64,000 nt of DNA from Planctomycetota bacterium (GCA_016722065.1 JADKGX010000001.1:496001-560000), one strand, 5' to 3'. Positions 53,437-63,388 are shown, numbered from the stretch's first letter. Program-made: numbers and translations. The notes: generated by a model not told the origin, from the letters alone.

Positions 53437-54817
53437 GGGCTGACCTCGGTTGGGTAGGCCCGACGGTTACATTCCGCGATCAACTGTGCCGACTGGGAGC
53501 GGGGCCCGAACCCGAGCTCCTGTAGCTTTGCTTCGCACTCGGCCAGCCGCGCGAGCAGGCTACGGCGTGACACTTCGTCGGGGGTCCCGGCCAGGGCGGC
53601 GCAAATGTACACAGGAAGGGCCAGACAGTGCAGCGTCTCATCCGCGCCGATGGCGGCGAGCACCTGCACTGAGCGCTCACTCTGCACGAGCGCTTCCTTG
53701 AGCTGCCCGGCTTGATGCAGCATGCGCGACAGGTGCGCACGCGCGATGGCCGCCAAGATCGGGCTTTCGACGCGCTCGAGGCGCTCGACAGCGTCGGCGC
53801 ATAACTCAATTGCCCCGATGACGTCGAGTTGCTCCGCCCGAATGCGAGCAGAGATCGCAAGTGTCTGGGCCAGTCCGCACAAGTCGCCGATGCGGTCCAG
53901 TACTGCGGCCGCGTCCCGAGCAGCTTGCTCAGCTTCAGCCTTGCGCCCGAGCAGCAGCAGACACTCGGCATGGTTGCCCAGAATGGTGCCCTCGGACATG
54001 GGGTCGCGCCCCGCGCGCACCAGTGCAAGAGCGCGCTGGTACTCGGCCTCGGCAGTTTCGAGCTCGCCCCGGTCACGCAGCACGTTGGCCAGGTTGCCCA
54101 AGTTCCGGCCCTCGTCGTCGCTCCGGCCCATCGCGCCAAAAACTTGGGCCGCCTCGATGTATTCGCTCTCGGCCTGCGCAACACGGCCGATCTCACGATG
54201 AACGATAGCCAGGTTCCCCAGGGCCAGTGCGTGGCGGTAGACGCCGACCTGCCCGGGTCCCATCGCTACCAGTCTAGCCAAGGAAACCTCGGCCTCGGTG
54301 TAGCGGCTCTGATGGATGTGCACGGCGGCCCGCAACATCAGCGCACGGAATAAGAGGCGTCGCGTGCGCATGCTGCCGATAAGGTCAATGGCCCTATCTA
54401 TCATGCCGGACGCTTCACTTGGACGCCCGGAGCGGTCAAGGTACTCCGCCGCTGTCAACAGCGCCTGCGCACGCGTACCGCGGCCCAGCCATGGCAGATC
54501 GGCTAGTTCGCACGCCCTATCGGCTGTGCGCGCCAGCTGGTACGAATACTTGGCGTGCTCACCGCGAGCCCCAGAAAGCGTGCGCGATTGCGTCGCATTG
54601 AGGCCGAGAGGTCTCCGGCATCAATAGCGCGGCCGGCATGCCAGGCAAGTTCCGAGGTCAGCGACGGCGGCGGATCGCCATGGTACGGCTGGAGCAAGAT
54701 GGCAATCACGTCGGCGTGCAGCGCGGCCTTATCACTGGGCAAGTGCAACTCGTACGCCACTTCACGAAGCATGGCGTGGCGGAACAGGTAAAGGGCTTCA
54801 GCGAAGGTCTCGGACAC
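53433..54817 (-). pseudogene. YLFRHA-TPR protein, broken by one frameshift
   Basis: Two minus-strand frames join into one protein of about 460 residues. The first starts at GTG 54817 with MSETFAEALYLFRHAMLREVAYELHL and reads to ARFLG; the second continues ARGEHAKYSYQLART and TPR repeats (AEAEYQRALALVRAG, LAQTLAISARIRAEQ) to 53433. The break is at 54570-54573, where CTGGGGCTCGC would stay in frame if the G-run had five G. It may be a real one-base loss or a sequencing error. The domain plan matches the genes at 57172-58263 and 58365-59906. It ends in a 4-base overlap with the fragment downstream. Confidence 0.85.
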
Positions 54818-54978
54818 GGTCGCATTCTATGGCTGGCCGTGATCGCCCGCCCGCAAAAACAGGCGCATCATGCCGCGATTGGACGGTTTTGCGCTGCCCG
54901 ATTCCCGCTTGACCGAGTAGGTATGGCAGGGCACACATGAATGCCCATGTGCCTTCCACACTCAATCAGGAGCCAGCC

Positions 54979-57117
54979 ATGGATACAAATTCTGGGGTGA
55001 TGGCCAACCGCGATTGGTGGCCGAACCAACTCAACCTTCAGGTGCTTCACCAGCACTCGCAACTCTCGAACCCGATGGGCGAAAAGTTCGACTACGCCAA
55101 GGAACTCAAGAAGCTTCACGTCAAAGCGCTGGTTGCGGACCTCAAGACGCTGATGACGAAATCGCAGGACTGGTGGCCATCGGACTTCGGCCACTACGGC
55201 CCCCTTTTCATTCGCCTGTCTTGGCACGCAGCAGGTACATATCGAGTCGGCGACGGCCGCGGTGGCGCCGGTGCTGGCCAGCAGCGCTTTGCCCCGCAGA
55301 ACAGTTGGCCCGATAACGCCAACTTGGACAAAGCTCGGCGCCTGTTGTGGCCGCTGAAGCAGAAGTACGGCCAGCGAGTCTCCTGGGCCGACTTGCTGGT
55401 GCTCGCAGGAACTGTGGCCCTGGAAGCGATGGGCTTTCAGACTTTCGGCTTTGGCTTTGGCCGCGCCGACGTATGGGAGCCAGACGAATCGGTGTTCTGG
55501 GGGCCTGAAGGCAAATGGCTGGATGACGCACGCCACAGTGGCGACCGCGATCTTTCCAACCCCCTGGCGGCCGTGCAGATGGGGCTGATTTACGTAAACC
55601 CCGAGGGCCCCAACGGCAAACCGGATCCTTTGGCAGCGGCCAAGGACATTCGCGAGACCTTTGCGCGCATGGCCATGAACGACGAAGAAACCGTGGCGCT
55701 GATTGCCGGCGGGCACAGTTTCGGCAAGACCCACGGCGCAGGCCCAGCCAGCAACGTCGGCCCCGAACCTGAAGCCGCCGGCCTGGAGGAACAGGGCCTG
55801 GGCTGGCGTAACAAATTTGGCACCGGCAAAGGTAAAGACGCCATCACCAGTGGCCTGGAAGTCACCTGGACGACCACTCCCACCCAATGGAGCAACAACT
55901 TCTTCTGGAACTTGTTCGGGTACGAATGGGAGTTGACCAAGAGCCCTGCGGGCGCCTGGCAATGGATACCCAAGGGCGGGGCGGGCGCGGGTTCGGTACC
56001 GGATGCGCACGACAATTCGCGCCGGCACGCACCTTCCATGCTGACGACTGACCTCTCACTGCGCTTTGACCCGGTTTACGAGAAAATCTCGCGGCGGTTT
56101 CACGAACACCCCGAACAGTTCGCAGACGCGTTTGCCCGGGCCTGGTTCAAGCTGACCCACCGCGACATGGGGCCACTGGCCCGCTATCGCGGCCCGCTGG
56201 TGCCCAAAGAACAACTGCCCTGGCAGGACCCCCTGCCGCCAGCCAGAAAGCCGGTGGTCAGCAACGCCGACATGGAGGGCCTGAAAAAGAAGATTCTTGC
56301 CAGCGGCTTGTCGGTGGCAGAGCTGGTGTCAACGGCCTGGGCCTCTGCGGCCACGTTTCGAGGCTCTGATAAGCGCGGCGGTGCCAACGGAGCGCGCATT
56401 GCGCTTGCGCCCCAAAAGGACTGGCAGGTCAACCAGCCAGCGCAGTTGAAGAAAGTGCTGGCCAAACTGGAAGCCATCCAGAAGAACTTCAACAAGGGCA
56501 AGAAGTACGTTTCGCTGGCAGACCTGATTGTGCTGGGCGGCAGCGCAGCCATAGAAAAGGCCGCAAAGGCCGCTGGCCACAAGGCCCTGAAGGTTCCGTG
56601 CAGGGCCGGCCGCACCGATGCCTCTGCAGTGCAAACCGACGTGGCGTCGTTTGCACCCCTGGAACCGACGGCCGACGGCTTTCGTAACTATCTGGCAGGG
56701 CCGCAGCGTTTGAGCGCAGAAGAATTGCTGGTGGACCGCGCACAACTGCTTACGTTGACGGCCCCCGAAATGACCGTACTGATAGGCGGCCTGCGCGTGC
56801 TGGGTGCCAATGCCGACAAGTCACCCCACGGCGTGTTCACCAAGCGGCCCGGCACATTGACCAACGACTTCTTTGTGAACCTGCTTGATATGGGCACTCA
56901 GTGGCAACCCGCAGGGCAAGCATTTGAGGGCAAGGACCGCAAGTCCGGCAAAGTGAAGTGGACAGCATCGCGCGTTGATCTGATCTTTGGCTCGCACTCG
57001 CAGTTGCGCGCGCTTGCAGAAGTCTACGCCAGTGAGGACGCCAGCGACAAATTTGCCAGCGACTTTGTGGCGGCCTGGACCAAAGTGATGAACCTGGATC
57101 GCTTTGACTTGAAATAG
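54979..57117 (+). CDS. katG: Catalase-peroxidase KatG
   Basis: This 712-residue bifunctional heme enzyme removes H2O2. The distal site is RLSWHAAGTYR (R79, W82, H83), the proximal heme His is H246 in LIAGGHSFGKTHG, and the Trp-Tyr-Met adduct residues are all present (W82, Y205 in MGLIYVNPEG, M231 in ARMAMND). The C-terminal inactive repeat is complete. AGGAG lies 8 bases before the ATG at 54979; an upstream ATG at 54937 has no site. It is on the plus strand between two minus-strand YLFRHA-TPR genes, as if inserted in that array. No OxyR or Fur gene is adjacent. Confidence 0.97.
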   Translation: MDTNSGVMANRDWWPNQLNLQVLHQHSQLSNPMGEKFDYAKELKKLHVKALVADLKTLMTKSQDWWPSDFGHYGPLFIRLSWHAAGTYRVGDGRGGAGAGQQRFAPQNSWPDNANLDKARRLLWPLKQKYGQRVSWADLLVLAGTVALEAMGFQTFGFGFGRADVWEPDESVFWGPEGKWLDDARHSGDRDLSNPLAAVQMGLIYVNPEGPNGKPDPLAAAKDIRETFARMAMNDEETVALIAGGHSFGKTHGAGPASNVGPEPEAAGLEEQGLGWRNKFGTGKGKDAITSGLEVTWTTTPTQWSNNFFWNLFGYEWELTKSPAGAWQWIPKGGAGAGSVPDAHDNSRRHAPSMLTTDLSLRFDPVYEKISRRFHEHPEQFADAFARAWFKLTHRDMGPLARYRGPLVPKEQLPWQDPLPPARKPVVSNADMEGLKKKILASGLSVAELVSTAWASAATFRGSDKRGGANGARIALAPQKDWQVNQPAQLKKVLAKLEAIQKNFNKGKKYVSLADLIVLGGSAAIEKAAKAAGHKALKVPCRAGRTDASAVQTDVASFAPLEPTADGFRNYLAGPQRLSAEELLVDRAQLLTLTAPEMTVLIGGLRVLGANADKSPHGVFTKRPGTLTNDFFVNLLDMGTQWQPAGQAFEGKDRKSGKVKWTASRVDLIFGSHSQLRALAEVYASEDASDKFASDFVAAWTKVMNLDRFDLK

Positions 57118-57171
57118 CCTTGGCCACGTCGCGCATTGATCTCGGGGCCACGGTTTGCTGGCCCGCCCCTG

Positions 57172-58263
57172 TCACGACATGCCCTGGTTCAACGGGGCAA
57201 TGCCAGCGCTGACGCAGGCCTTGAGCATCTCTGATTCAACGGCCCCAGGAACATCGGTCGTGCTGCCCGCAAGCGCCTTCATGCCGCTTTGCCAGGTCCG
57301 GCGTGCTTGCCCGGGCTGGTTGTTTCGCAACTCGAGCAATGCAATCTGCAGGTCAGTACGAGCTGCTTCTGGCATCAGTCCCATTTCCTGAAACACCAGC
57401 CGGCTTTGGGAAAGCGCACTCAGGGCTTCCTGTATTGCGCCAGCCTTGGAACTGATTTGCGCCAGGGCATTCAGACCGTTGGGCAGATACACCTTCAACT
57501 CGGGCGCGAGAAGCACCTTTACAGCGTCCCGGGCATAGGCCAGTGCCTGCTCGTTCCGACCAAGGTCTGACATCGCCCCGGCCAGCTGCGACAAGTAGTA
57601 GCCAATGCCTGCGGGGTTGTTTGCGCGCCGGTGCAGCACAATCGCCCGAGCAAGAATGCGGGCCCCCCGGCGTGGCTGCCCGATGCGGCAGTAGTGCATG
57701 CCCATGTTTCCCAGTGCAAGCCCGGCGGGCAGCCAGGCCTTGGCCCTGCTGGCCATTTTGAAGGCCATGCGCTTGAGTGCCAGCTTCGTACCGGCCGGAC
57801 TCAGCGTAGAAATCATCTGCAGCGCCTGCGCCGCGAGCGCCGGATTGCTTGTCTGGCGCGCCAGTCGCAACAGCTTTCGCAGGTATTGCCGCGCGGCCGG
57901 CTTGTCAGCACGAAACCGGGCGTGCCAACTGGCCAGCACCTGCAAGCTGCGCGCGACTTCGCTTACGTCACCGATCTCTGTCAGCCTGCCATAGAGGCGA
58001 ATCACGCTGTCATGATCCCAGATCGTAGCGGCATGTTGCGCACCCATCAGCGCAAATTTGCGTTCCCGATCTGTCGCGTCGCCGGATGCTCTCAAATGCA
58101 TGGCGATTTCAGCCGCAACGGCCGGCAGGTTGTGCGCGCCTATCAACTCCATGACTTCAACAGCAAGCAGGTGCAGGGCCGCCCGATAGCCTGGAAGCAT
58201 CAACTCGTGCGCCGCGTCGCGCAGCAACGCGTGACGGAACAGATAGACCTGCTCGGCATGCAT
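57172..58263 (-). CDS. YLFRHA-TPR protein
   Basis: The 363-residue protein starts MHAEQVYLFRHALLRDAAHELMLPGYRAALH, a text that resembles the winged-helix end of STAND/AAA-TPR regulators (YxFRHALxREAAYxxL...RRxLH) but without any ATPase ahead of it. The rest is TPR-like helix pairs (about 95-345; GLALGNMGMHYCRIGQPRRGARILARAI, ALAYARDAVKVLL), ending AGIAPLNQGMS. Cytosolic, with no signal peptide. It is one of four relatives in the 53-60 kb array and lies 101 bases downstream of the next copy. Probable scaffold or regulator; the partner is unknown. Confidence 0.88.
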   Translation of the reverse strand: MHAEQVYLFRHALLRDAAHELMLPGYRAALHLLAVEVMELIGAHNLPAVAAEIAMHLRASGDATDRERKFALMGAQHAATIWDHDSVIRLYGRLTEIGDVSEVARSLQVLASWHARFRADKPAARQYLRKLLRLARQTSNPALAAQALQMISTLSPAGTKLALKRMAFKMASRAKAWLPAGLALGNMGMHYCRIGQPRRGARILARAIVLHRRANNPAGIGYYLSQLAGAMSDLGRNEQALAYARDAVKVLLAPELKVYLPNGLNALAQISSKAGAIQEALSALSQSRLVFQEMGLMPEAARTDLQIALLELRNNQPGQARRTWQSGMKALAGSTTDVPGAVESEMLKACVSAGIAPLNQGMS

Positions 58264-58364
58264 GCCTGTATGTTAGCCCCGCAATGGGCAAAGGAAGGGG
58301 ACAAGTGCATTTGCCGGAAGGCATTGCCCTGCGGGCCGCCTGCTCGCATCGTTGACCGGGCACT

Positions 58365-59906
58365 TCACTGTGGGCCGCCAGGCAGGGGATGCATGCCCGC
58401 CCGGGCACACGATTCGCGCATGGATTTCATCAGTGCCTTGGCTTCCGCGTGGTCGTCGTGGGCCAGCATCAGCTCCATGCCGGTCTTCCAGCACCGGGCG
58501 GCATCGTCGGCGCGGTTTGCCAGCACCAGTGCAATGGCGTACTCACACCACTGACGGCCTTCCATGCGCACGTTGCTGACTTCACGATGCACGGCCACGG
58601 CCTGGTCAAACAGCGGCTGGGCTTGCTGCAGACGGCCCCTTGCCGCGGCCAGCAAAGCCAGGTTTCCCAGTGTGGTTCCTTCCATGCGCCGGTTGCCAAC
58701 CTGGCGATGAATGGACAGCGCCTGTTCCAGAGTCACTGCGGCCAGGTCAAGGCGTCCGGTCTGGTGATAAAGGCTGGCCAGGTTACTCAGTTGCGTGCCT
58801 TCTGCGCGCAGATCCCCGACTTCACGCAGTGCCGCCAGCGAGCGAACATAGGCCTGCTCGGCCAGCCCGGCTCGTCCCGTACCCGCATACAGCGCGGCCA
58901 GGCTGCCGTGGGCGTAGCCTTCCATGCGGCGGTCACCATGCTTCAGGTGCAGTGCCAGTGAATCTGTGTAGGCTTGTTCCGCGCCGGCGAAATCACCCTG
59001 GCGCTTCAGCGATGCCCCGATGGCCGACTTCAGGCTGGCTTCGCGCCGTTCGTCGCCGGACAGGCGTTGCATCTCGATCGCTTCTTCCAGTTTCTTTCCG
59101 GCTTGCGCCGTCTGCCCGATACGGTCCAGCATGGTGGCGTAACTTTGCAGGGCCGCGCTGCGCCCGCGATAATCCTGATACTCGCTCAATGCTTTTGTGC
59201 TTTGCGCAAACAGTTGCTCGGCCCTTTGCATCTGGCCGGTTTGGGTGCACAAGATCGCCAGGTTTACTTCTGTTGCGGCCAGCCGATAATGATTCCTGGC
59301 AAGGCGCAGACAGGCAATCGCCCGTTGATAGGTCTGGTCACTCAATGCTGACCGGCCCGTCTGTTCATACACCCCGGCAAGTTCCGCAAGGATGCTGCCT
59401 TGCACATTGTGCTCTCCGGATTCCATAGCGACCAGCAAGGCCTGATCCAGAATGGACTCCCCCTGCGGCACATTGCCAGCCATACACAGTTGCTCGGCTG
59501 CTCTACGCATAGCTTCTGCACGGCCCGCGCTGGCCAGCAGTTTTGCCAGCGCCAGCCAGTGCGCGGCCGACCCCGCGGTCTGGTATTGCGCGCCGGAGTA
59601 TTCGGCTGACCGGTGCAGATACAGGCTGGCCAGATCCCGCATGGCAGAGTCCTGTTGCCCGGCCTGCAGGGCATGCCAGGCCAGTTCTGCCGCAACGTGG
59701 TCAATCGGATGAGCTTGAAAGCGGGGCACGCCCCGCGCTTCAAGTGAGTCGGGCTGGGGGGCACGGCCACCAAAGGCCTGCTCTATCAGGTGAAAAGCCA
59801 GCCCGTGCAGCGCAGCACGGTCGCCAACGGTTTGCAACTGGTACGCCGCATCGCGAAGCACGGCGTGTCGGAACAGGTATGCCGTCTCGGCGTCGGGCAG
59901 TTTCAC
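58365..59906 (-). CDS. YLFRHA-TPR protein (longest copy)
   Basis: The 513-residue protein starts at GTG 59906: MKLPDAETAYLFRHAVLRDAAYQLQTVGDRAALHGLAFHLIEQAF. The remainder holds about nine TPR units with regular 40-residue spacing (EQAYTDSLALHLKHGDRRMEGYAHGSLAALYAGTG and similar; ALxYxxxGxxxxAxxxxxxAL beats). The C terminus CARAGMHPLPGGPQ matches the end of the neighbour (SAGIAPLNQG). It is full length with no frameshift. It lies 86 bases downstream of the large surface-protein gene. Function is unknown; the family seems to lack its ATPase partner. Confidence 0.9.
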   Translation of the reverse strand: MKLPDAETAYLFRHAVLRDAAYQLQTVGDRAALHGLAFHLIEQAFGGRAPQPDSLEARGVPRFQAHPIDHVAAELAWHALQAGQQDSAMRDLASLYLHRSAEYSGAQYQTAGSAAHWLALAKLLASAGRAEAMRRAAEQLCMAGNVPQGESILDQALLVAMESGEHNVQGSILAELAGVYEQTGRSALSDQTYQRAIACLRLARNHYRLAATEVNLAILCTQTGQMQRAEQLFAQSTKALSEYQDYRGRSAALQSYATMLDRIGQTAQAGKKLEEAIEMQRLSGDERREASLKSAIGASLKRQGDFAGAEQAYTDSLALHLKHGDRRMEGYAHGSLAALYAGTGRAGLAEQAYVRSLAALREVGDLRAEGTQLSNLASLYHQTGRLDLAAVTLEQALSIHRQVGNRRMEGTTLGNLALLAAARGRLQQAQPLFDQAVAVHREVSNVRMEGRQWCEYAIALVLANRADDAARCWKTGMELMLAHDDHAEAKALMKSMRESCARAGMHPLPGGPQ

Positions 59907-59944
59907 GCGAAGAGTCTACAGAAGGATAGCGGGCAGCCGGCGCC

Positions 59945-59975
59945 CAAAAAAAGGCCCGCCATCAGGCGGGCCCTT
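59945..59975 (-). terminator. Terminator of the large surface-protein gene
   Basis: Stem GGCCCGCC-ATCA-GGCGGGCC (59953-59972), followed on the minus strand by TTTTTTT. Confidence 0.9.
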
Positions 59976-59992
59976 CATTGCAAAAGCTGCGG

Positions 59993-62900
59993 CTAACTGT
60001 TGCGACGACGACGCAGGCCGACAAGTGCCAGCAGTCCCGGCACCAGCAGCGCAATCGGTGCCACAGGCAGGCCAACCACACATCCGCCGCCGCCGCCACC
60101 AGACAATCCACCACCGCCACCCGTGACACCAGACGTGCCGTAGCTGAAGGTCTGGCTTAGGGTTTTGGCTGCCAGGTTGTTGGTGGTCAGCACGATTGCC
60201 AGGTTCTGGCCCGCACCGGCGGGTACGGTCAAGCCGGTGATCTGCGTGCCGGCGGCATTGACGACTGCCCCGCCGCCACAGTTCACGCCGCCGATCGTCA
60301 CCGTCACCGGCAAAGCAAAGCCGCTGCCGGTGATCGTGATTGCGCCACCGCCTGCGGGCAGGCTGGTCACGGGTGTGAAGCTGGTGAACGCATAGGTGAT
60401 CACCTTGAGCGTGGCTGCTGTTGGTGCCGCCGTGCCGAACAACACCTGGCCGCCGCCGGTCAACGAGTTCACGTCGGCTGGGGCTGCAATCTGGCTGCTG
60501 AAGGTCTCGCTGGGGCTGGCACCGGCGCTGGCCAGCACGTTCAGCACCACCCACAGGTCTTCGTTCGTGTTCATGTTGATCGTCAGGTTGCTGCCGAAGA
60601 CACAGCTCACGCTGGGCGTGGCACCGGCACCGGCAAACAGTTGCGTGTCCGTTGCATTGAAGCTGCCGTCGCCGTCGTCGCGCCACACCTGCACGCCAGT
60701 GGCGGCATCCAGGTTCGCGGCCCAGTTGCCGTTGCCACTGGTGGAAAGCGTAAAGCCCGCCACGGTGAAGTTGGCGTTGCTGGCACTCAGGCGGAACTGG
60801 CCGACCATGACTGTGAAGCCCGCTGCATTTTGCTCACGCGCCACAATCGTCGGGTTGGTCGGCCCGGCGTTGACTGTCAAGGTCGCAACATCAATCACCA
60901 GCGCCGAACTTGCCGCCGTGGGCGTGCCACTGACCGTGCCGCCCGTGGGCGAGCTTTGGGTCAAGCTGGTCACGGCCACGCGCAGGGTCTCCGCGGGGCT
61001 GGCCTGTCCGGCCAGCTTGGCGACCAGAAAGAAGCGCTTGCCCTGGTTCATGGCAAACGCTGCGGCCGCGCCGGTCAGTGTGGCGGTGTAGGTGCCGTTG
61101 GCGGCATTGAAGCTGGTGCCGGCGGTGGCCGTGGCCAATGTGTCGGTGCCCGGGCCGTCAAAGGTGCCGTTGCCGTTATCCAGGTACAGGGCCAGGAAGT
61201 TCACGTCTGTCTGGCCGTCCATGCTGCCGGATTCGGTGAACGTGATGTCGCTGACGGTCCAGGTGTCGTTTTGGGTCGAGAACGTGAAGTCGCACACCAC
61301 GTGGCCGTTGCTGCCTGCACCCTGGCTGTTGTTGTTGACGGTGCTGAAGCTGATTGGCCCGGACATGGTCACCCCCATGACAGCAGGGTTGATGAACAGT
61401 GCATCGCTGGCTGCTGTGGAGGGCACGCCAGTGATTACTCCCACGCCGCCCGTGGTGGCATTGAGCGTGGTTACCTCGGCATGAATGGTCTGGCCGGCGA
61501 TAGCCGTACCAGCAAGGTTGCAGACCAGGAAAAACCGGCGGGTGGTCGAAGTGGGCCAAGCCCCGTTGGTCAGTGTCGCAGTGTACGTGCCGTTGGCGCC
61601 ATTGAAGCTGGTGCCGGCTGCTGCCGTGGCCAGGGTGTCTGTACCGGCACCGTCGAAACTGCCATTGGTGTTGATGTCTTCGTACAGGCCAAGCAGATTC
61701 ATGGCGGTCTGTTCGTCGGCGGTGCCACTGGCCGTAAAGACAATGCTGGTGGCCGTCCAGGCCGTCTGCCCGGTCTGCAAAGTAAAATCAAGAATCACGT
61801 GGCCGTTTCCGCCGGGGCCGGGGTTGTTGTTGTTGATACCTGTGGCAGCGCCGGGGCCGTTGCGTGTCAACGCAAGGTTGTTGGGTTGCGTAACGCTGCC
61901 CGAAACCGGCACCAGGATCGACGCTGGGGTTGCCGCGTTGGTTACGTTGCCGTTGAAAGTGCCCAGCGTGGCGCCAGTCAAGCGCACCCAGATTGTCGAA
62001 TTCAAGGTCGGGGTCTGGTTGATGTTAAAGCTGGACACATAGGTCCCGGTCTGTGTCAGCGAGATTTCAAAATCGGCCGGCGCTGTCACGGTAGTGGCCA
62101 CCGTCAGGCCTGCGCCAACCAGGTTGTAGGATTGCGGGCTGCCTGGCGTACCCACGCTGGTGGAGCCCAGGTTCAGGCTGCTGGGCGTTGCCGTCAGTGA
62201 GTAGACCGTACCCGAGACCGAAACATTGACTGTGGTCGCGCTGGCACTGGCGTGCGTGATGTTGCCAGAGACCGCGCCGGTCGTTGCGGCCGTCATACGC
62301 GCATACACGGCCACACCCGCGTAGGTCGGAAACGTGGTAATCGTGATGCTGTTGGCATAGCCACTGCCGGAGGAAAAAGAAATCTCTACGCCGGAAGGCG
62401 CGGTGAGCACTGTGTTGCCCGTAAGCGCCGAACCTGAAACCGTATAGCTTACCGGAGAAGACGGCGTTCCCTGCTGCGTTGAGCCCAGGTTTAAAGAACT
62501 CACCGAGGGCGTTACTGTCGGGCCCGTAACTGTGCCGTTGACCGCTACGTTGGCACTGGTTGCCCCCGTACTTGTGTGCGTAATGTTGCCCGTTACGGCG
62601 CCCGCAGTGGCCGCCGTCATTCGTGCCCAGACAGTGACCCCCGTGTATGAGGGTGTGGTTGATATCTGAATCGACTGGGCAAAACCCGTGGTCTGGCTGA
62701 AGCTGACATTCACGCCCGAAGGGGCAGTAATCACGGTGGCGGCACTAAGCTGATTGCCCGAAACCGTGTAGCTGACAGCGTTGCTCGGTGTTGCAAGCGG
62801 TGTGCTGCCCAGGTTCAGAGTCGCTGTAGATGCCGTTACCGAGGGGCCGGTGTTGTAGCCCACATCAGCCAGGCCCCAGTGCCAATACGACGCACCGCTG

Positions 62901-63388
62901 GTCTGGGTTGGAAACGTGTCCGGTACCGTGGTGCTGACCCAGCGGTTTTCAATGTGCTGTAATGGCCCTGAAGTTGGGTGCCAAGCCGCTGATGCAGTGG
63001 AATCCACCCCGTAATAGTTCACCGCGGAATCCGCAAAGACCGCCACGATGTACTGGCGGCCCTGCACAAGGGCCACCGGGCTGGCCAGGTTGCCAGACCG
63101 CCAGCCGCCTGCACTGCCTGCACCCGTCGTGACCTGGCCGATCACGGCCTGGGTGGTGGTGTCCCACAAGGTAACGGTTCGCGTGGCGGCTGCATTATGC
63201 ACGCAGCCAAGGTGCGTGACTGTGACGCCCGCGGCGTTGCACTGAAAGATGTAGCCAAGGTTCCAGCCACTGGCGGTGCCATAGTCGGTTACGCCGGTTC
63301 CACTGGGCGATGTCTGCTGCATCAGCCAAGTCTGGGCCATCAGGCTGCCACCAAGCAACGCCAGCAGCATTACAAAGAAGGTCCGCAT
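59993..63388 (-). CDS. Large surface protein with ASH-like repeats, TIG domain and C-terminal sorting tail
   Basis: The 1131-residue protein has a signal peptide (FFVMLLALLGGSLMAQ). The N-terminal domain (about 20-180) has GTASGWNLGYIF. Three Ig-like choice-of-anchor repeats follow (about 185-475; SLNLGSTxxGTPSSPVSYTVSGSAL, ITAPSGVEISFS), two longer units (about 490-780) with GTDTLATAAAGTSF and FFLVxxLAG, another such domain, and an IPT/TIG-like unit (TPVTSLPAGGGAITITGSGF). The end is GGGGGGCVVG, then a hydrophobic run and RRRRNS, the shape of a Cys-bearing sorting signal. I infer an exported, cell-surface protein. GGGAGG lies 4 bases before the ATG; the 81-residue upstream frame is not homologous. 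The 260 bases to the macro gene show no other feature. Confidence 0.88.
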   Translation of the reverse strand: MRTFFVMLLALLGGSLMAQTWLMQQTSPSGTGVTDYGTASGWNLGYIFQCNAAGVTVTHLGCVHNAAATRTVTLWDTTTQAVIGQVTTGAGSAGGWRSGNLASPVALVQGRQYIVAVFADSAVNYYGVDSTASAAWHPTSGPLQHIENRWVSTTVPDTFPTQTSGASYWHWGLADVGYNTGPSVTASTATLNLGSTPLATPSNAVSYTVSGNQLSAATVITAPSGVNVSFSQTTGFAQSIQISTTPSYTGVTVWARMTAATAGAVTGNITHTSTGATSANVAVNGTVTGPTVTPSVSSLNLGSTQQGTPSSPVSYTVSGSALTGNTVLTAPSGVEISFSSGSGYANSITITTFPTYAGVAVYARMTAATTGAVSGNITHASASATTVNVSVSGTVYSLTATPSSLNLGSTSVGTPGSPQSYNLVGAGLTVATTVTAPADFEISLTQTGTYVSSFNINQTPTLNSTIWVRLTGATLGTFNGNVTNAATPASILVPVSGSVTQPNNLALTRNGPGAATGINNNNPGPGGNGHVILDFTLQTGQTAWTATSIVFTASGTADEQTAMNLLGLYEDINTNGSFDGAGTDTLATAAAGTSFNGANGTYTATLTNGAWPTSTTRRFFLVCNLAGTAIAGQTIHAEVTTLNATTGGVGVITGVPSTAASDALFINPAVMGVTMSGPISFSTVNNNSQGAGSNGHVVCDFTFSTQNDTWTVSDITFTESGSMDGQTDVNFLALYLDNGNGTFDGPGTDTLATATAGTSFNAANGTYTATLTGAAAAFAMNQGKRFFLVAKLAGQASPAETLRVAVTSLTQSSPTGGTVSGTPTAASSALVIDVATLTVNAGPTNPTIVAREQNAAGFTVMVGQFRLSASNANFTVAGFTLSTSGNGNWAANLDAATGVQVWRDDGDGSFNATDTQLFAGAGATPSVSCVFGSNLTINMNTNEDLWVVLNVLASAGASPSETFSSQIAAPADVNSLTGGGQVLFGTAAPTAATLKVITYAFTSFTPVTSLPAGGGAITITGSGFALPVTVTIGGVNCGGGAVVNAAGTQITGLTVPAGAGQNLAIVLTTNNLAAKTLSQTFSYGTSGVTGGGGGLSGGGGGGCVVGLPVAPIALLVPGLLALVGLRRRRNS

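Noticed and set aside
54560..54580. Programmed -1 frameshift in the TPR gene
   Set aside because: No X-XXY-YYZ heptamer and no clear downstream structure; a lost G in a G-run explains it more simply.
54937..54978. Upstream ATG for katG
   Set aside because: No ribosome site, whereas AGGAG is correctly placed before the ATG at 54979.
54868..56028. 386-codon open frame on the minus strand
   Set aside because: Antisense of katG.
60641..62200. 519-codon open frame on the plus strand
   Set aside because: Antisense of the repeat-rich surface protein; its composition is skewed (Gly, Arg, His) as expected of a shadow frame.
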